DNA of 63,253 nucleotides from ARK-15 sp038880255 (GTDB taxonomy: Archaea; Thermoplasmatota; Thermoplasmata; Thermoplasmatales; ARK-15): NCBI GenBank assembly GCA_038880255.1, contig JAVZSA010000002.1, positions 1 to 63,253 of the forward strand, given 5' to 3'. The notes under the pieces are model-generated. The model made no database searches, had not been told where the DNA came from, and worked only from the letters and a program-made list of their open reading frames with translations. Below are positions 44,398-53,097 of the stretch, piece after piece. Made by a program: the position numbers and the translations under genes. How positions within the stretch are numbered: the stretch's first letter is position 1; each line of letters starts with the position of its first letter.

Positions 44398-44883
44398 ATG
44401 GGAATAACAATAGTGGAAATTGAAAAACCTGATCCTGAAATAAATGTAATTGTGGGTCAAACCCATTTTATTAAAACAGCTGAAGATCTTTATGAAGCAT
44501 TAATAACCTCTTCACCAAATGCAAAATTCGGGCTTGCATTCTGTGAAGCTTCAGGAAAAAGGCTAGTTAGATATGAAGGAAATGATGAAATACTTGTAAA
44601 ATATGCAATAAAAAATGCATTGAATGTTGGAGCTGGGCATTTCTTTATAATAATGCTTAAGAATGTATATCCAATAAATGTTCTTAATAATATAAAAAAT
44701 GTTCAGGAAATTTTAACATTATATGCTGCAACATCAAACCCATTAAAAATTGTATTATTTGAAGATAATGAAATGCGTGCTATTTTAGGGATAATGGATG
44801 GTTTTAAGCCGTTAGGAGTGGAGGGGGAGGAGGATAAAAAAGAAAGAAAAGAATTTTTAAGGAAGATAGGATATAAGCTTTAA
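44398..44883 (+). CDS. Adenosine-specific kinase (PF04008-type)
   Basis: 161 residues of the archaeal/thermophile adenosine-specific kinase family: VEIEKPDPEINVIVGQTHFIKT at the start (quoted in part: PDPEINVIVGQTHFIK), then FGLAFCEASGKRLVRYEGN and the C-terminal GIMDGFKPLGVEGEED typical of the family. Reported members bind or phosphorylate adenosine; biological role poorly known. Adenosine is also a product of ahcY. Probably leaderless. Its TAA abuts the next ATG. Confidence 0.85.
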   Translation: MGITIVEIEKPDPEINVIVGQTHFIKTAEDLYEALITSSPNAKFGLAFCEASGKRLVRYEGNDEILVKYAIKNALNVGAGHFFIIMLKNVYPINVLNNIKNVQEILTLYAATSNPLKIVLFEDNEMRAILGIMDGFKPLGVEGEEDKKERKEFLRKIGYKL

Positions 44884-45615
44884 ATGTACTTGAATTCAAT
44901 TTATGACATAGAATGGAAATATTACGATATGCTTTATGGTGATTTAGTTGATGATGTAAATTTTTATAGAAATAAAATATCCAAAGGCTCAACTCTCGAA
45001 TTGATGTGCGGTACAGGAAGAATCATTGGAAATTTAAAACATTTAAATGATCGATGGGGCTTGGACAATGATGAAAGAATGCTTTCTCAAGTTAAATTGA
45101 AAGATAAGAATGTTAATACAGTATTGGGGGATGCAAGAAATTTTTCCATATTAAAGAAATTTGATAATATAATAATTGGCCTCAATTCTTTGTTGTTATT
45201 TAAAACTGAAGAAAAAGTAAAAGTACTTGAAAATGCTAAGAACCATTTAAAAGACAATGGAAATATTTTTATTGATATTGTGATGCCACCTGATTTTGAG
45301 GAAGGTGTTGTATATTTAGGAGATTATAAAAGAAAAAACAATCTTGAAATTTACAGATTTTTTGTACCAATATTTTCAAATGATATGAAAACCTTGCAGT
45401 TAACCTATATCTATGATATTTTTGAAATGGGAGAATATAGAAGGGAATCATCCATTTTATATTTGTACCCTGAGAATTATGATGAAATTAAAGAAATAGT
45501 AACGTATGCTGGATTAAAGATTAAAAAAATTTTTGGAGGATACAACGGAGAGAAATTTTTAAAGGAAAAGAGTGAAAGAATGTTAATTATATTAGAAAAA
45601 GTGAAAGGCCTATGA
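44884..45615 (+). CDS. Class I SAM-dependent methyltransferase
   Basis: 243 residues. Motif I STLELMCGTGRIIGNL, acidic loop WGLDNDERML, VLGDARNF and DNIIIGLNSLLLF place it among small-molecule-type methyltransferases (type 12/25-like); substrate unknown. It starts directly after the kinase stop and its own stop overlaps the Toprim gene (ATGA), so it belongs to the kinase-to-rdgB operon. Confidence 0.78.
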   Translation: MYLNSIYDIEWKYYDMLYGDLVDDVNFYRNKISKGSTLELMCGTGRIIGNLKHLNDRWGLDNDERMLSQVKLKDKNVNTVLGDARNFSILKKFDNIIIGLNSLLLFKTEEKVKVLENAKNHLKDNGNIFIDIVMPPDFEEGVVYLGDYKRKNNLEIYRFFVPIFSNDMKTLQLTYIYDIFEMGEYRRESSILYLYPENYDEIKEIVTYAGLKIKKIFGGYNGEKFLKEKSERMLIILEKVKGL

Positions 45616-46064
45616 ATGATGAAAAATTTTTGAAAACAATAGAACTTTTGATTGAAAAAAATGATGAAATCCCTGTGATAGTAGAAGGAAAAAGGGATTT
45701 AATTTCATTGCGTAAGGTAGGCCTAAAGGGACAAATCATAATTTTCAACAATGGTAAAAAAATAATAGAATTTACTGAAGAAATCATAAAGAATTATAGA
45801 GAAATAATCATACTATTTGATAGGGATAGAAAAGGTAAATTACTTACAGAAACAATATCTAGGATACTTAGTTCAAGGGGTATTCACGTTATATTAGAAT
45901 TTCGTGAGATGATATTTAATTATTCAGATGCAAAATCTATTGAAGAAATCTACACTTATTATGAAAATTCTTTGGAAAGAAAAATTAATGGTAAAAGGTG
46001 GAAAAATGATAGTTTTGGGTATAGAAGGAACAGCCCATACTCTAGGAATAGGAATAATGGATGA
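45612..46064 (+). CDS. Toprim-domain protein
   Basis: 150 residues. IPVIVEGKRDLISLRKVG carries the Toprim glutamate and ILFDRDRKGK the DxD-like acidic pair, as in the small archaeal UPF0292-type Toprim proteins; RNase-M5/primase-like nucleotidyl or nuclease chemistry is the family expectation. The last 20 residues (KRWKNDSFGYRRN..) are encoded within the first 59 bases of kae1 in another frame, an unusually long overlap here, and look like low-complexity run-on. Confidence 0.8.
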   Translation: MNDEKFLKTIELLIEKNDEIPVIVEGKRDLISLRKVGLKGQIIIFNNGKKIIEFTEEIIKNYREIIILFDRDRKGKLLTETISRILSSRGIHVILEFREMIFNYSDAKSIEEIYTYYENSLERKINGKRWKNDSFGYRRNSPYSRNRNNG

Positions 46065-47616
46065 TGAAAAAATACTTGCTAATGTAATTGAAATGTTCTT
46101 GCCCGAAAAGGGGGGAATACATCCAAGAGAGGCAGCTATACACCATTCAAATGTTTTTGTACAGACCCTAAAAAAAGCATTAGCAATTGCAAAATTAAAT
46201 CTCAAAGATGTAGAACTTGTTTCTTTTTCAAAGGGTCCTGGATTAGGACCATGTTTAAGGACAGTGGCAACAGCAGCAAGAGCAATATCACTTAAATTAA
46301 ACGTACCAATTATCGGAGTAAATCATAGTATTGCACATCTTGAAATAGGAAAATTGACTGGAGGTGCAGAGGATCCAATAATGACATATGTTTCAGGAGG
46401 AAATACACAAATAATATCATATTTCAGAGGTAGATATAGGGTATTTGGAGAAACACTTGATATGGGTATTGGAAATCTATTGGATAAATTTGCTAGAGAA
46501 ATGGGTTTACCTTTCCCTGGTGGACCTAAAATTGAGGAATTGGCAAAAAAGGGAAATAAATATTATCCTCTCCCATATTCCATCAAAGGAATGGACGTAT
46601 CATTTTCCGGTATATTAACTGCAGCTAAATCCCTTGCAAATGAAGGTGTTTCAATTGAAAATCTTTCCTATTCTCTTCAGGAAACAGTATTTTCAATGAT
46701 GACAGAGGTAACTGAAAGAGCCCTGGCTCATCTGCATAAGGATGAAGTATTGCTAGCCGGTGGTGTAGCAAGGAACAAGAGACTTTTTGAAATGATGAAA
46801 AAAATGACAGATGAAAGAGGAGCTAATTTATACGCACCACCACCTGATTTATGTGTTGATAATGGGGTTATGATTGCATATTTAGGTGAAATAATGTATA
46901 AAAGTGGTATAAGAATGAAAATTGAGGATACTGTTGTAGATCAAAAGTTCAGGGCAGATTCAATTGAGGCCCCCTGGGTAATTGAAAAATTACACTACAA
47001 AAATTATGATGAACTTCCAGGTGCTGAGGCAAAAATAACAGAATCACAGTATGTTGGTATAAAAACAATAAAAAAAGAGAGAATTAGTAAGGGATACAGA
47101 ATAAATGATTTGGATTTATTTTTAAGGAAGGAGAGAACAAAAAGGGAGGCAAAGATTCTAAATATGATGAAAAAATTTGGGATTAATGCTCCTTATATTC
47201 TTGACATAGATTTACAGAATTATACAATTTATTTAACTAAGATAAATGGGAGAACTTTAAGGGAAATTTTTGATAATTTAAATGAAGAAATAAAAAGATA
47301 TTTTGATAAAAAAATAGGAGAATATGTAGCAATTTTGCATAAAAATGGTATTTCACACGGTGATTTAACAACAAGTAATATTATGTATGATGGTGAGAAA
47401 ATTTATTTTATAGATCCTTCAATGGGGGAATTAAATTCAAAGATAGAGGAATTTGGAACTGATCTTCACCTTTTAAAGGAATCACTTTACAGCACACATG
47501 AAAATGGTATGAACCATTTTAACATAATTCTTCAAAGTTACATTGAGAATTATCCGGATGGAATTGAAAATGTTCATAGAATGAAAGAAATAGAAATGAG
47601 GAGGAGATACTCATGA
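46006..47616 (+). CDS. kae1: Fused Kae1-Bud32: tRNA t6A synthesis protein and its kinase
   Basis: 536 residues joining both KEOPS enzymes. Residues 1-325 are Kae1/TsaD (t6A37 of tRNA): MIVLGIEGTAHTLG, metal-binding HHSNVF, GPGLGPCLR, YVSGGNTQ, and AGGVARNKRL. After a linker, residues 340-536 are the RIO-like kinase Bud32 with HGDLTTSNIMY as catalytic loop. The usual DFG of the metal-binding loop reads DPS (YFIDPSMGE), keeping only the aspartate. ATG at 46006 preceded by AGGTGG. The fusion occurs in several euryarchaea, including Thermoplasma relatives. The stop overlaps rdgB. Confidence 0.95.
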   Translation: MIVLGIEGTAHTLGIGIMDDEKILANVIEMFLPEKGGIHPREAAIHHSNVFVQTLKKALAIAKLNLKDVELVSFSKGPGLGPCLRTVATAARAISLKLNVPIIGVNHSIAHLEIGKLTGGAEDPIMTYVSGGNTQIISYFRGRYRVFGETLDMGIGNLLDKFAREMGLPFPGGPKIEELAKKGNKYYPLPYSIKGMDVSFSGILTAAKSLANEGVSIENLSYSLQETVFSMMTEVTERALAHLHKDEVLLAGGVARNKRLFEMMKKMTDERGANLYAPPPDLCVDNGVMIAYLGEIMYKSGIRMKIEDTVVDQKFRADSIEAPWVIEKLHYKNYDELPGAEAKITESQYVGIKTIKKERISKGYRINDLDLFLRKERTKREAKILNMMKKFGINAPYILDIDLQNYTIYLTKINGRTLREIFDNLNEEIKRYFDKKIGEYVAILHKNGISHGDLTTSNIMYDGEKIYFIDPSMGELNSKIEEFGTDLHLLKESLYSTHENGMNHFNIILQSYIENYPDGIENVHRMKEIEMRRRYS

Positions 47617-48167
47617 TAATTGTAACACACAATCAAAATAAGTATATGGAATATGAAGAAATGTTTTTAGAAAAGGGCATGGAACTTGAATGGTTTAATT
47701 ATGAATATCCAGAAATACAATCGGATTCATTGAAAGAAATTGCAGAGTTTTCAATGAAATATGTTAGTAAATTAATTAACAAACCATTTTTTTTAGAAGA
47801 TACTGGCTTGTTTATATCAACATTAAATGGCTTTCCAGGACCATATTCATCATATGTACAGTCAAAAATAGGGAATAAAGGTATATTAAAACTTCTTGAA
47901 GGTGCAGATGATAGAAATGCAAAATTCATTTCTATAATTGGATTTTTTGATGGGAAGGATTTTCACTTTTTTGAAGGTGTGCTTAATGGCCAAATATCCC
48001 TAGAAGAAAAGGGAAAAAATGGCTTTGGATATGATCCAATTTTTGTACCAAATGGAAAAAATAAAACATTGGCAGAAATGGATATTTCAGAAAAAAATGC
48101 TATTTCACATAGAAAAAATGCCTTAGATAAAATGATTGATTATTTAAGAAAAAATATTTTATATTAA
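47613..48167 (+). CDS. rdgB: Non-canonical purine NTP pyrophosphatase (RdgB/HAM1)
   Basis: 184-residue house-cleaning enzyme hydrolysing ITP, dITP and XTP. THNQNKYMEYEEMF at the start (usual TxNxxK), FFLEDTGLFI, NGFPGPYSSYV, and GFGYDPIFVPNGKNKTLAEM with SHRKNAL are all conserved. Its ATG overlaps the kae1-bud32 TGA. Last gene of the operon; the next 117 bases are A/T-rich without structure. Confidence 0.94.
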   Translation: MIIVTHNQNKYMEYEEMFLEKGMELEWFNYEYPEIQSDSLKEIAEFSMKYVSKLINKPFFLEDTGLFISTLNGFPGPYSSYVQSKIGNKGILKLLEGADDRNAKFISIIGFFDGKDFHFFEGVLNGQISLEEKGKNGFGYDPIFVPNGKNKTLAEMDISEKNAISHRKNALDKMIDYLRKNILY

Positions 48168-48284
48168 AATTTTTAATATTGTAATAAAATTTTTAAATAT
48201 ATATTTTAAAATTCTAAAAAATATAAAATGTATTTATAAAACTTAAGGAAAGAATAAAATAGTGCTATGCAATCCATTTAAACA

Positions 48285-48659
48285 ATGAATTTCAGGATGT
48301 GGAGAGAATATATTATATACATTTCTTTCGTAATAATGGCGATAGGATTAATATTTTTAATATTAACAACATTAGGGATATTTTCAAATTATCCACCAAG
48401 TTATGTAAAAAGTTTTCATAATATTATTGGTGACTGGATTTATTGGATATTTTTTATTTCAATCATAGCCTTTTTTATCGGCCTATACTATTTTTACGAC
48501 ACACTTAAAAAACTAAGAAAATTCAAGGAATATATAAATTCTGAAAGTAAATCAAAATTCTTGAAAAATCTAAAGGATTTGGAAATAATTTCATATAAAC
48601 TTGGTCCAAATCATGAAAAAATACTTGAAGAAAAGAAGAAAGAGTGGAAGATTCATTGA
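48285..48659 (+). CDS. Small membrane protein with two transmembrane helices
   Basis: 124 residues. Two hydrophobic segments (IIYISFVIMAIGLIFLILTT shortened to YISFVIMAIGLIFLIL, and WIYWIFFISIIAFFIGLYYF) flank a short loop expected outside, followed by a lysine-rich cytoplasmic tail of about 50 residues. It may belong to a Thermoplasmata-restricted family of short membrane proteins, but I cannot name it firmly. Overlaps the convergent speE by seven bases. Confidence 0.65.
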   Translation: MNFRMWREYIIYISFVIMAIGLIFLILTTLGIFSNYPPSYVKSFHNIIGDWIYWIFFISIIAFFIGLYYFYDTLKKLRKFKEYINSESKSKFLKNLKDLEIISYKLGPNHEKILEEKKKEWKIH

Positions 48660-49462
48660 ATTATCTCCTTGACAAATTCTGGCAATAAATTGTTATCATG
48701 AATTTTAGCATTATAATATTTAGTTTTAAATTCAGAATCTCTTTTTCTTTTTATTTCATTATCCGATGCAAAGGTGAAGCTCCATAGAGAAGAAGGATAT
48801 GTTGGAATTGTGGCAAGATAAACAGAAACATATTTGAAAACTTTTTTCATATTATTGTAAGCAATTTTCAAATGTTCAGGATATAAAAAAGGTGTACCTG
48901 TTTGCGATCCTAATATACCCCCCGGTTTTAATATATTTTTTACATTTCTATAAAATTCTTCCGTGAATAATGTACTGGCAGGACCTACTGGATCGGTTGA
49001 ATCTATAAGAACAACGTCAAACTTCATATTAGTATTTTTTACAAAATTAGATCCATCATCAATAACCAAATTTAATCTTTTATCATTAAATGAATTGCTC
49101 AATGTAGGCAAATACTTCTTTGATACTTCCACCACCATTTCATCTATTTCTACTAAATGGACATTTTCAACCTTATGTTTAAGACACTCCCTAGCAAGAC
49201 CACCATCCCCTCCTCCTATAATCAAAATTTCTTTTGGTGATTCTAAGGAAAAGAGTGGAATATGGGCAAGCATTTCATGGTAAATAAATTCATCCCTTTC
49301 TGTCAATTGAAAAGTTCCATCAAGGAATAGCACTTTTCCATAGGTAGCATTTTCCACCAATTCTATTTTTTGATACTTTGATTTTCCAGAAAATAATAAT
49401 TTAATGGCCTTTACTTGTAACCTAACATCTTTTGTTTGAAATTCACCATACCAAGTTTTCAT
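48653..49462 (-). CDS. speE: Polyamine aminopropyltransferase (spermidine synthase)
   Basis: 269 residues; transfers aminopropyl from decarboxylated SAM to a polyamine. LFLDGTFQLTERDEFIYHEML, ILIIGGGDGGLARE (SAM pocket), and DVVLIDSTDPVGPA with the gatekeeping acidic residues are intact. The N-terminal beta-hairpin domain is present. No speA, speD or speB homologue lies nearby. Monocistronic. Confidence 0.94.
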   Translation of the reverse strand: MKTWYGEFQTKDVRLQVKAIKLLFSGKSKYQKIELVENATYGKVLFLDGTFQLTERDEFIYHEMLAHIPLFSLESPKEILIIGGGDGGLARECLKHKVENVHLVEIDEMVVEVSKKYLPTLSNSFNDKRLNLVIDDGSNFVKNTNMKFDVVLIDSTDPVGPASTLFTEEFYRNVKNILKPGGILGSQTGTPFLYPEHLKIAYNNMKKVFKYVSVYLATIPTYPSSLWSFTFASDNEIKRKRDSEFKTKYYNAKIHDNNLLPEFVKEIIQ

Positions 49463-49495
49463 AAATCATGAATAGAAATAATATTATTAAAAATA

Positions 49496-49568
49496 TGCCG
49501 TGGGCCGGGATTGAACCGGCGGCCTCCAGATCTTCAGTCTGGCGCTCTCCCAGCTGAGCTACCACGGC
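49496..49568 (-). tRNA. tRNA-Phe (anticodon GAA)
   Basis: 73-base cloverleaf: acceptor GCCGTGG pairs CCACGGC perfectly, D arm GCTC/GAGC, anticodon stem CCAGA/TCTGG with loop CTGAAGA giving GAA, five-base variable region, T arm GCCGG/CCGGC with loop TTCAATC. Discriminator base A at 49496 fits Phe. No intron, and CCA is not encoded (the sequence continues TAT). It stands out by G+C content. No TATA box is obvious on its 5' side within the short gap. Confidence 0.97.
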
Positions 49569-49680
49569 TCCATACTTTTATCAAACATTCATAATTAATT
49601 TTTCAGGATTATTTCATTTTCTATTAACACTATTATGTCTATGATTTATATATACTTTTCAATCAAAAATTTTTCTATTT

Positions 49681-50064
49681 TTATTTTATAAATATCACAT
49701 TAAATTTACCTACATTTTCCAAATATATTGTAATATCTGGATTATCTAAATTTACATCTTTTCCCAACTTTTCTTTTATTATTTGGCCAAGAATTCTGTT
49801 ATCTTCCATTTTTCTTCTTCTTTTAGATCTAACTGCAAATGTTTTAAAATTTATTTTTCTTAAGATTTCAGGAACTTCCTCCAATGATTCTATAATATAT
49901 GAGTCATAACCACCATTAATTTCACCATTATACATTATTAACATTTTATTTTCTTCAATAAAGTAAATAAATTCACCATCCTTATTTAAAAATTCTTCCT
50001 TCAGTGTATTCACAAAATTTTTAAGTTCGTTTCTATTTTTAAAATAAAATAATTTCATCTTCAT
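49681..50064 (-). CDS. Stand-alone THUMP-domain RNA-binding protein
   Basis: 127 residues. The second half has the THUMP pattern: FKTFAVRSKRRRKM, RILGQIIKEKLG, then VNLDNPDITIYLENVG. THUMP domains bind tRNA acceptor regions; the stand-alone archaeal forms resemble Tan1, which helps tRNA cytidine acetylation. The catalytic partner is not visible here. The start overlaps the KaiC-like gene stop (ATGA), linking it to the RNA-metabolism operon. Confidence 0.75.
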   Translation of the reverse strand: MKMKLFYFKNRNELKNFVNTLKEEFLNKDGEFIYFIEENKMLIMYNGEINGGYDSYIIESLEEVPEILRKINFKTFAVRSKRRRKMEDNRILGQIIKEKLGKDVNLDNPDITIYLENVGKFNVIFIK

Positions 50065-52124
50065 CTTATATGCCCTAGGGTAAAAGATCCCATAATTATT
50101 CCACTCTTAGATGGAGAAATTTCTATCCAGGATCTGCTCTGTGCCTCAGTAATTCCATTAACTTGTAAATATACCTTGCCCATTTCCAATTTGAATTCAA
50201 TTGTACCATCCATCAAATGTGAAACAAGTTGTATTGCATTCTCTTCGTGGAGTCCCTTTTCCAAAAGATATAATGAAACTGCCCTTTCTTTTTTTCTTTT
50301 AGTAGTAAATGGTTGCAAAAATCTTACAACAGTAGGTGCATCAAGAAATGTCAATATTGTTGAAAGTGAGAAAAATGCTAATCTATAATACTTATAATTT
50401 GATTTCAATTCAGAAACTATTTTGTCTATACCTTCAACTATGCCATTTATATCTGTCTGTGAATCTATATAAATAACATTTTTCCTATCAGATTTTTCAC
50501 CTATTGTCTTTGAATAAGCATCCAAATATTTAACGAGACCATTTTCCACATATGTATCCCATGTGGGAAGAACATATTTTACATCCTCTTCAAATATTTC
50601 TATTGTTTTATCTGTGAGGATTACCAGCGCAGGAATTCCTTTTTTTAAGCCTTCTGCAAGGAAAGAATAAATTAGTACCTCCTTACCTGTATAAGCAGGA
50701 CCATAAACTATTATGTTTGATCCAAGTGGAAATCCGCCATAAAGAAGATCGTCCAACCTTCTAGTTCCGGTTTTTACCTTCTGTTCTTTTATTTCTGAAA
50801 CAATCTCTTCCTGAGACATTGCAATTTCCTTTTCTATTATTCCTTTTGTTCTAGCATCTAATTCTTTTTCCTTTTCTCTCAAATATTTTTCCTTTTCCCT
50901 CAGTTGCTCTTCTTTTCTTTTTATTAATTCATTTAAATCCTCTATTTTATGTTCTTTTTCCAATTTTTTCAATTCCTCTATCTCAATTTTTTGCGATTCA
51001 AGTTCGCGCATCATTTGTTCTACCTTCTTCTCCCTAAATAATAGATCCTGCTCCCTTCTTGAAAATTCCTCTTCCTTGAATTTCAATTTTTCTTTAAGAT
51101 CTTTAATTTCCTTTTCTAGTATTTCTACCTGACTTTTTAAATTCTGATTTTCCATTTTAATTTTTTCAACATTTAATATTTCTTCTGTTTTATTTAAAAT
51201 ATCAGTATTGCCTGATGAAATTACTTTAATTAAAGAATTCAACCTATCTACTTCAGACTTAAGAATTTCTTTTTCAATTTCCAATTTTTTAATATTTTCA
51301 GCATCAATTGGTACTTGCTTTAGCTGAAATAATTTTTCCTTTTCCCCCAGCTCCTTTAATTGTTTTTCTAATAAAATTTCCTGTTCCTTAACTTTCATTT
51401 CCCTTTGAGATAGATCTTTAATATTTTCAGGCTGTGATGAAACCCAATCCTCCCATAACTCTTTTTGAATTTCTACCCTGTTTTGAAGACTCTCTATTTC
51501 AGCCCTTAATTCTGCATTTTCCATTAAAAGATTTTCAATTTTTTTATTAAGTTCATCATAATCTTTGGCATCTAAAAAATACTTAGCCTGATTTAATATT
51601 TCCTTAAACTTTTCATTTTCAATTTTTAATTCAAAAATTTGATTTTCCAATTCATTTATTTTTTCAGAATATTCAACTAATAATAAAATAAGATTTTCTT
51701 TATTTTTTATATCGTAAATAAAATTCAAGCGATCCAGTATGTTTTTAGTTACAAGCTTAATATTTTCCTTTAAAATCTTTAAATCCTCATAACTTTTTTT
51801 AATTTCTTCACTTTTTTCTTCTATTTCTTTCTTCTTCTCAAGTAACTCCTCCTTTAATTCAACTATTTTGGCATTTTCCAAATTACCTGTCTCAAGTTCA
51901 ATCTCTTTTATTCTTTCCTCTTCGCCCTTCAACCACTTTTCTAATCCATTAATCTCTTCAAATATATTTTCATAATTTTTAGGTTCATTTTCTCCTTTTA
52001 AAGATTCAATAATAAATTCTAAAAGGAGTGAATTGTATTCCTCTTTACTATACTTTTTACCACATTTCTTACATTGAAGTGTATTTTCGTCTATTTCGCC
52101 CCCACATTGATTACATTTTACCAT
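50061..52124 (-). CDS. Zinc-ribbon, long coiled-coil, KaiC/RecA-like protein with degenerate nucleotide motifs
   Basis: 687 residues. N-terminal zinc ribbon CNQC..CKKC (Cys4, 7, 18, 21), then about 380 residues of nearly continuous coiled coil rich in E, K and L, then a RecA/KaiC-like domain from about residue 450 (TGTRRLDDLLYGGFPLGSN). The P-loop reads GPAYTGKEVLIY, with Glu where Thr/Ser should bind metal, and the Walker B strand reads LAFFSLSTIL without its aspartate, so ATP hydrolysis is doubtful. The overall shape is SMC/Rad50-like by analogy only. It sits between lsm and the THUMP gene. Function unknown. Confidence 0.7.
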   Translation of the reverse strand: MVKCNQCGGEIDENTLQCKKCGKKYSKEEYNSLLLEFIIESLKGENEPKNYENIFEEINGLEKWLKGEEERIKEIELETGNLENAKIVELKEELLEKKKEIEEKSEEIKKSYEDLKILKENIKLVTKNILDRLNFIYDIKNKENLILLLVEYSEKINELENQIFELKIENEKFKEILNQAKYFLDAKDYDELNKKIENLLMENAELRAEIESLQNRVEIQKELWEDWVSSQPENIKDLSQREMKVKEQEILLEKQLKELGEKEKLFQLKQVPIDAENIKKLEIEKEILKSEVDRLNSLIKVISSGNTDILNKTEEILNVEKIKMENQNLKSQVEILEKEIKDLKEKLKFKEEEFSRREQDLLFREKKVEQMMRELESQKIEIEELKKLEKEHKIEDLNELIKRKEEQLREKEKYLREKEKELDARTKGIIEKEIAMSQEEIVSEIKEQKVKTGTRRLDDLLYGGFPLGSNIIVYGPAYTGKEVLIYSFLAEGLKKGIPALVILTDKTIEIFEEDVKYVLPTWDTYVENGLVKYLDAYSKTIGEKSDRKNVIYIDSQTDINGIVEGIDKIVSELKSNYKYYRLAFFSLSTILTFLDAPTVVRFLQPFTTKRKKERAVSLYLLEKGLHEENAIQLVSHLMDGTIEFKLEMGKVYLQVNGITEAQSRSWIEISPSKSGIIMGSFTLGHIR

Positions 52125-52126
52125 AT

Positions 52127-52342
52127 TTATTTAGAAGCTATCCTTAAAATATTATTTCCTCTAACTATAACTACACCCAATTTTCTTACAGTGTCATTTA
52201 TCTTCTCCTCTGTATCATCTATAATGAGATTCATATACTCATCAAAACCGATCAACGTTCCTTCTAAAATCCTACTATCCTTCATTAACATTGAAATCCT
52301 TTTATTCATAAACTCTTCAATTACTTTAATTGGCATTGCCAT
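52127..52342 (-). CDS. lsm: Archaeal Sm-like protein (Lsm)
   Basis: 71 residues; Sm1 motif around GTLIGFDEYMNLIIDDTEE and Sm2 motif VIVRGNNILRI. Forms heptameric rings binding U-rich RNA. GAGGTGATTT precedes the ATG at good spacing. Follows a 51-residue gene by nine bases and precedes the KaiC-like gene by two. Confidence 0.93.
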   Translation of the reverse strand: MAMPIKVIEEFMNKRISMLMKDSRILEGTLIGFDEYMNLIIDDTEEKINDTVRKLGVVIVRGNNILRIASK

Positions 52343-52351
52343 TAAATCACC

Positions 52352-52507
52352 TCAATTGTTTGGATATGGCCCCTTATCATCCACTTCATCATCATCGTTA
52401 AAAACCACTTGTACCAATTCGCGCATAAGAGATTTAAGTTCATCTACTTCTTTTCTAAGTTTTTTTACTTCATTATCCAATTTTTCTAATTCATTATTTT
52501 TCCTCAT
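52352..52507 (-). CDS. Small coiled-coil protein, 51 residues
   Basis: Short frame MRKNNELEKLDNEVKKLRKE and on to an acidic DDDEVDDKG and final PYPNN. GAGAGG lies seven bases before the ATG, and it fills the gap between csl4 and lsm on the same strand. One helix in heptads followed by an acidic tail suggests a dimerising adaptor. Not recognised as a known family; its conserved operon position with exosome and Lsm genes hints at RNA metabolism. Confidence 0.7.
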   Translation of the reverse strand: MRKNNELEKLDNEVKKLRKEVDELKSLMRELVQVVFNDDDEVDDKGPYPNN

Positions 52508-52518
52508 AAATTTTCCTC

Positions 52519-53097
52519 TCATAATGGTTTATTTTTTACTTTTATTTTAATATTTCCATAATCAACTGCAATTTTTCTAGTCTCATTTCTACCACAATAC
52601 TCACAGTATAAAACATTGTCCTTCCTTTTAAGGGGTTTCCTACATTTCATACAGAGTGCCCTCACAACACCTAGATTTGGTTCAGATGTGGTGAGTTGTA
52701 GGGATGGTTTAGATTTAATTACTTTTGCCCTTACAATATCGCCAATCCTAAACATTTTGCCTATTTCATCAACATACTTATCCGATACTTTAGAAATATG
52801 TATAATACCATCCTGTCTGCCCCCAACAATTTCTCTTTCCATACCTTCTATCCCTACCACCGTGACTATTACAAACTCGTTATAAAGTTCCTGTACTATT
52901 CCATAAACAATTTCACCAATTTTTAAAATTGGCAATTCCTGAATTGGTCTCACATTTATTGTCATATGTTTTTGATTAATTTCCACTTTACCAAGAACAC
53001 TTGAATATATTTTTCCTTCCATTTCTAAGACATTAGTTCCTGGAACATATTCTTCTATTGTACCAAGAAATTCTCCTGGAGATACTATTTTATCCAT
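52519..53097 (-). CDS. csl4: Exosome RNA-binding subunit Csl4
   Basis: 192 residues forming part of the cap of the archaeal RNA exosome. N-terminal domain IVSPGEFLGTIEEYVPGT, an S1 domain in the middle (VGGRQDGIIHISKVSDKYV), and a C-terminal zinc ribbon CMKC..CEYCG. Reported to recruit DnaG to the exosome in other archaea. No rrp4, rrp41 or rrp42 gene is in this window. The start overlaps the METTL5-like gene by eight bases. Confidence 0.93.
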   Translation of the reverse strand: MDKIVSPGEFLGTIEEYVPGTNVLEMEGKIYSSVLGKVEINQKHMTINVRPIQELPILKIGEIVYGIVQELYNEFVIVTVVGIEGMEREIVGGRQDGIIHISKVSDKYVDEIGKMFRIGDIVRAKVIKSKPSLQLTTSEPNLGVVRALCMKCRKPLKRKDNVLYCEYCGRNETRKIAVDYGNIKIKVKNKPL

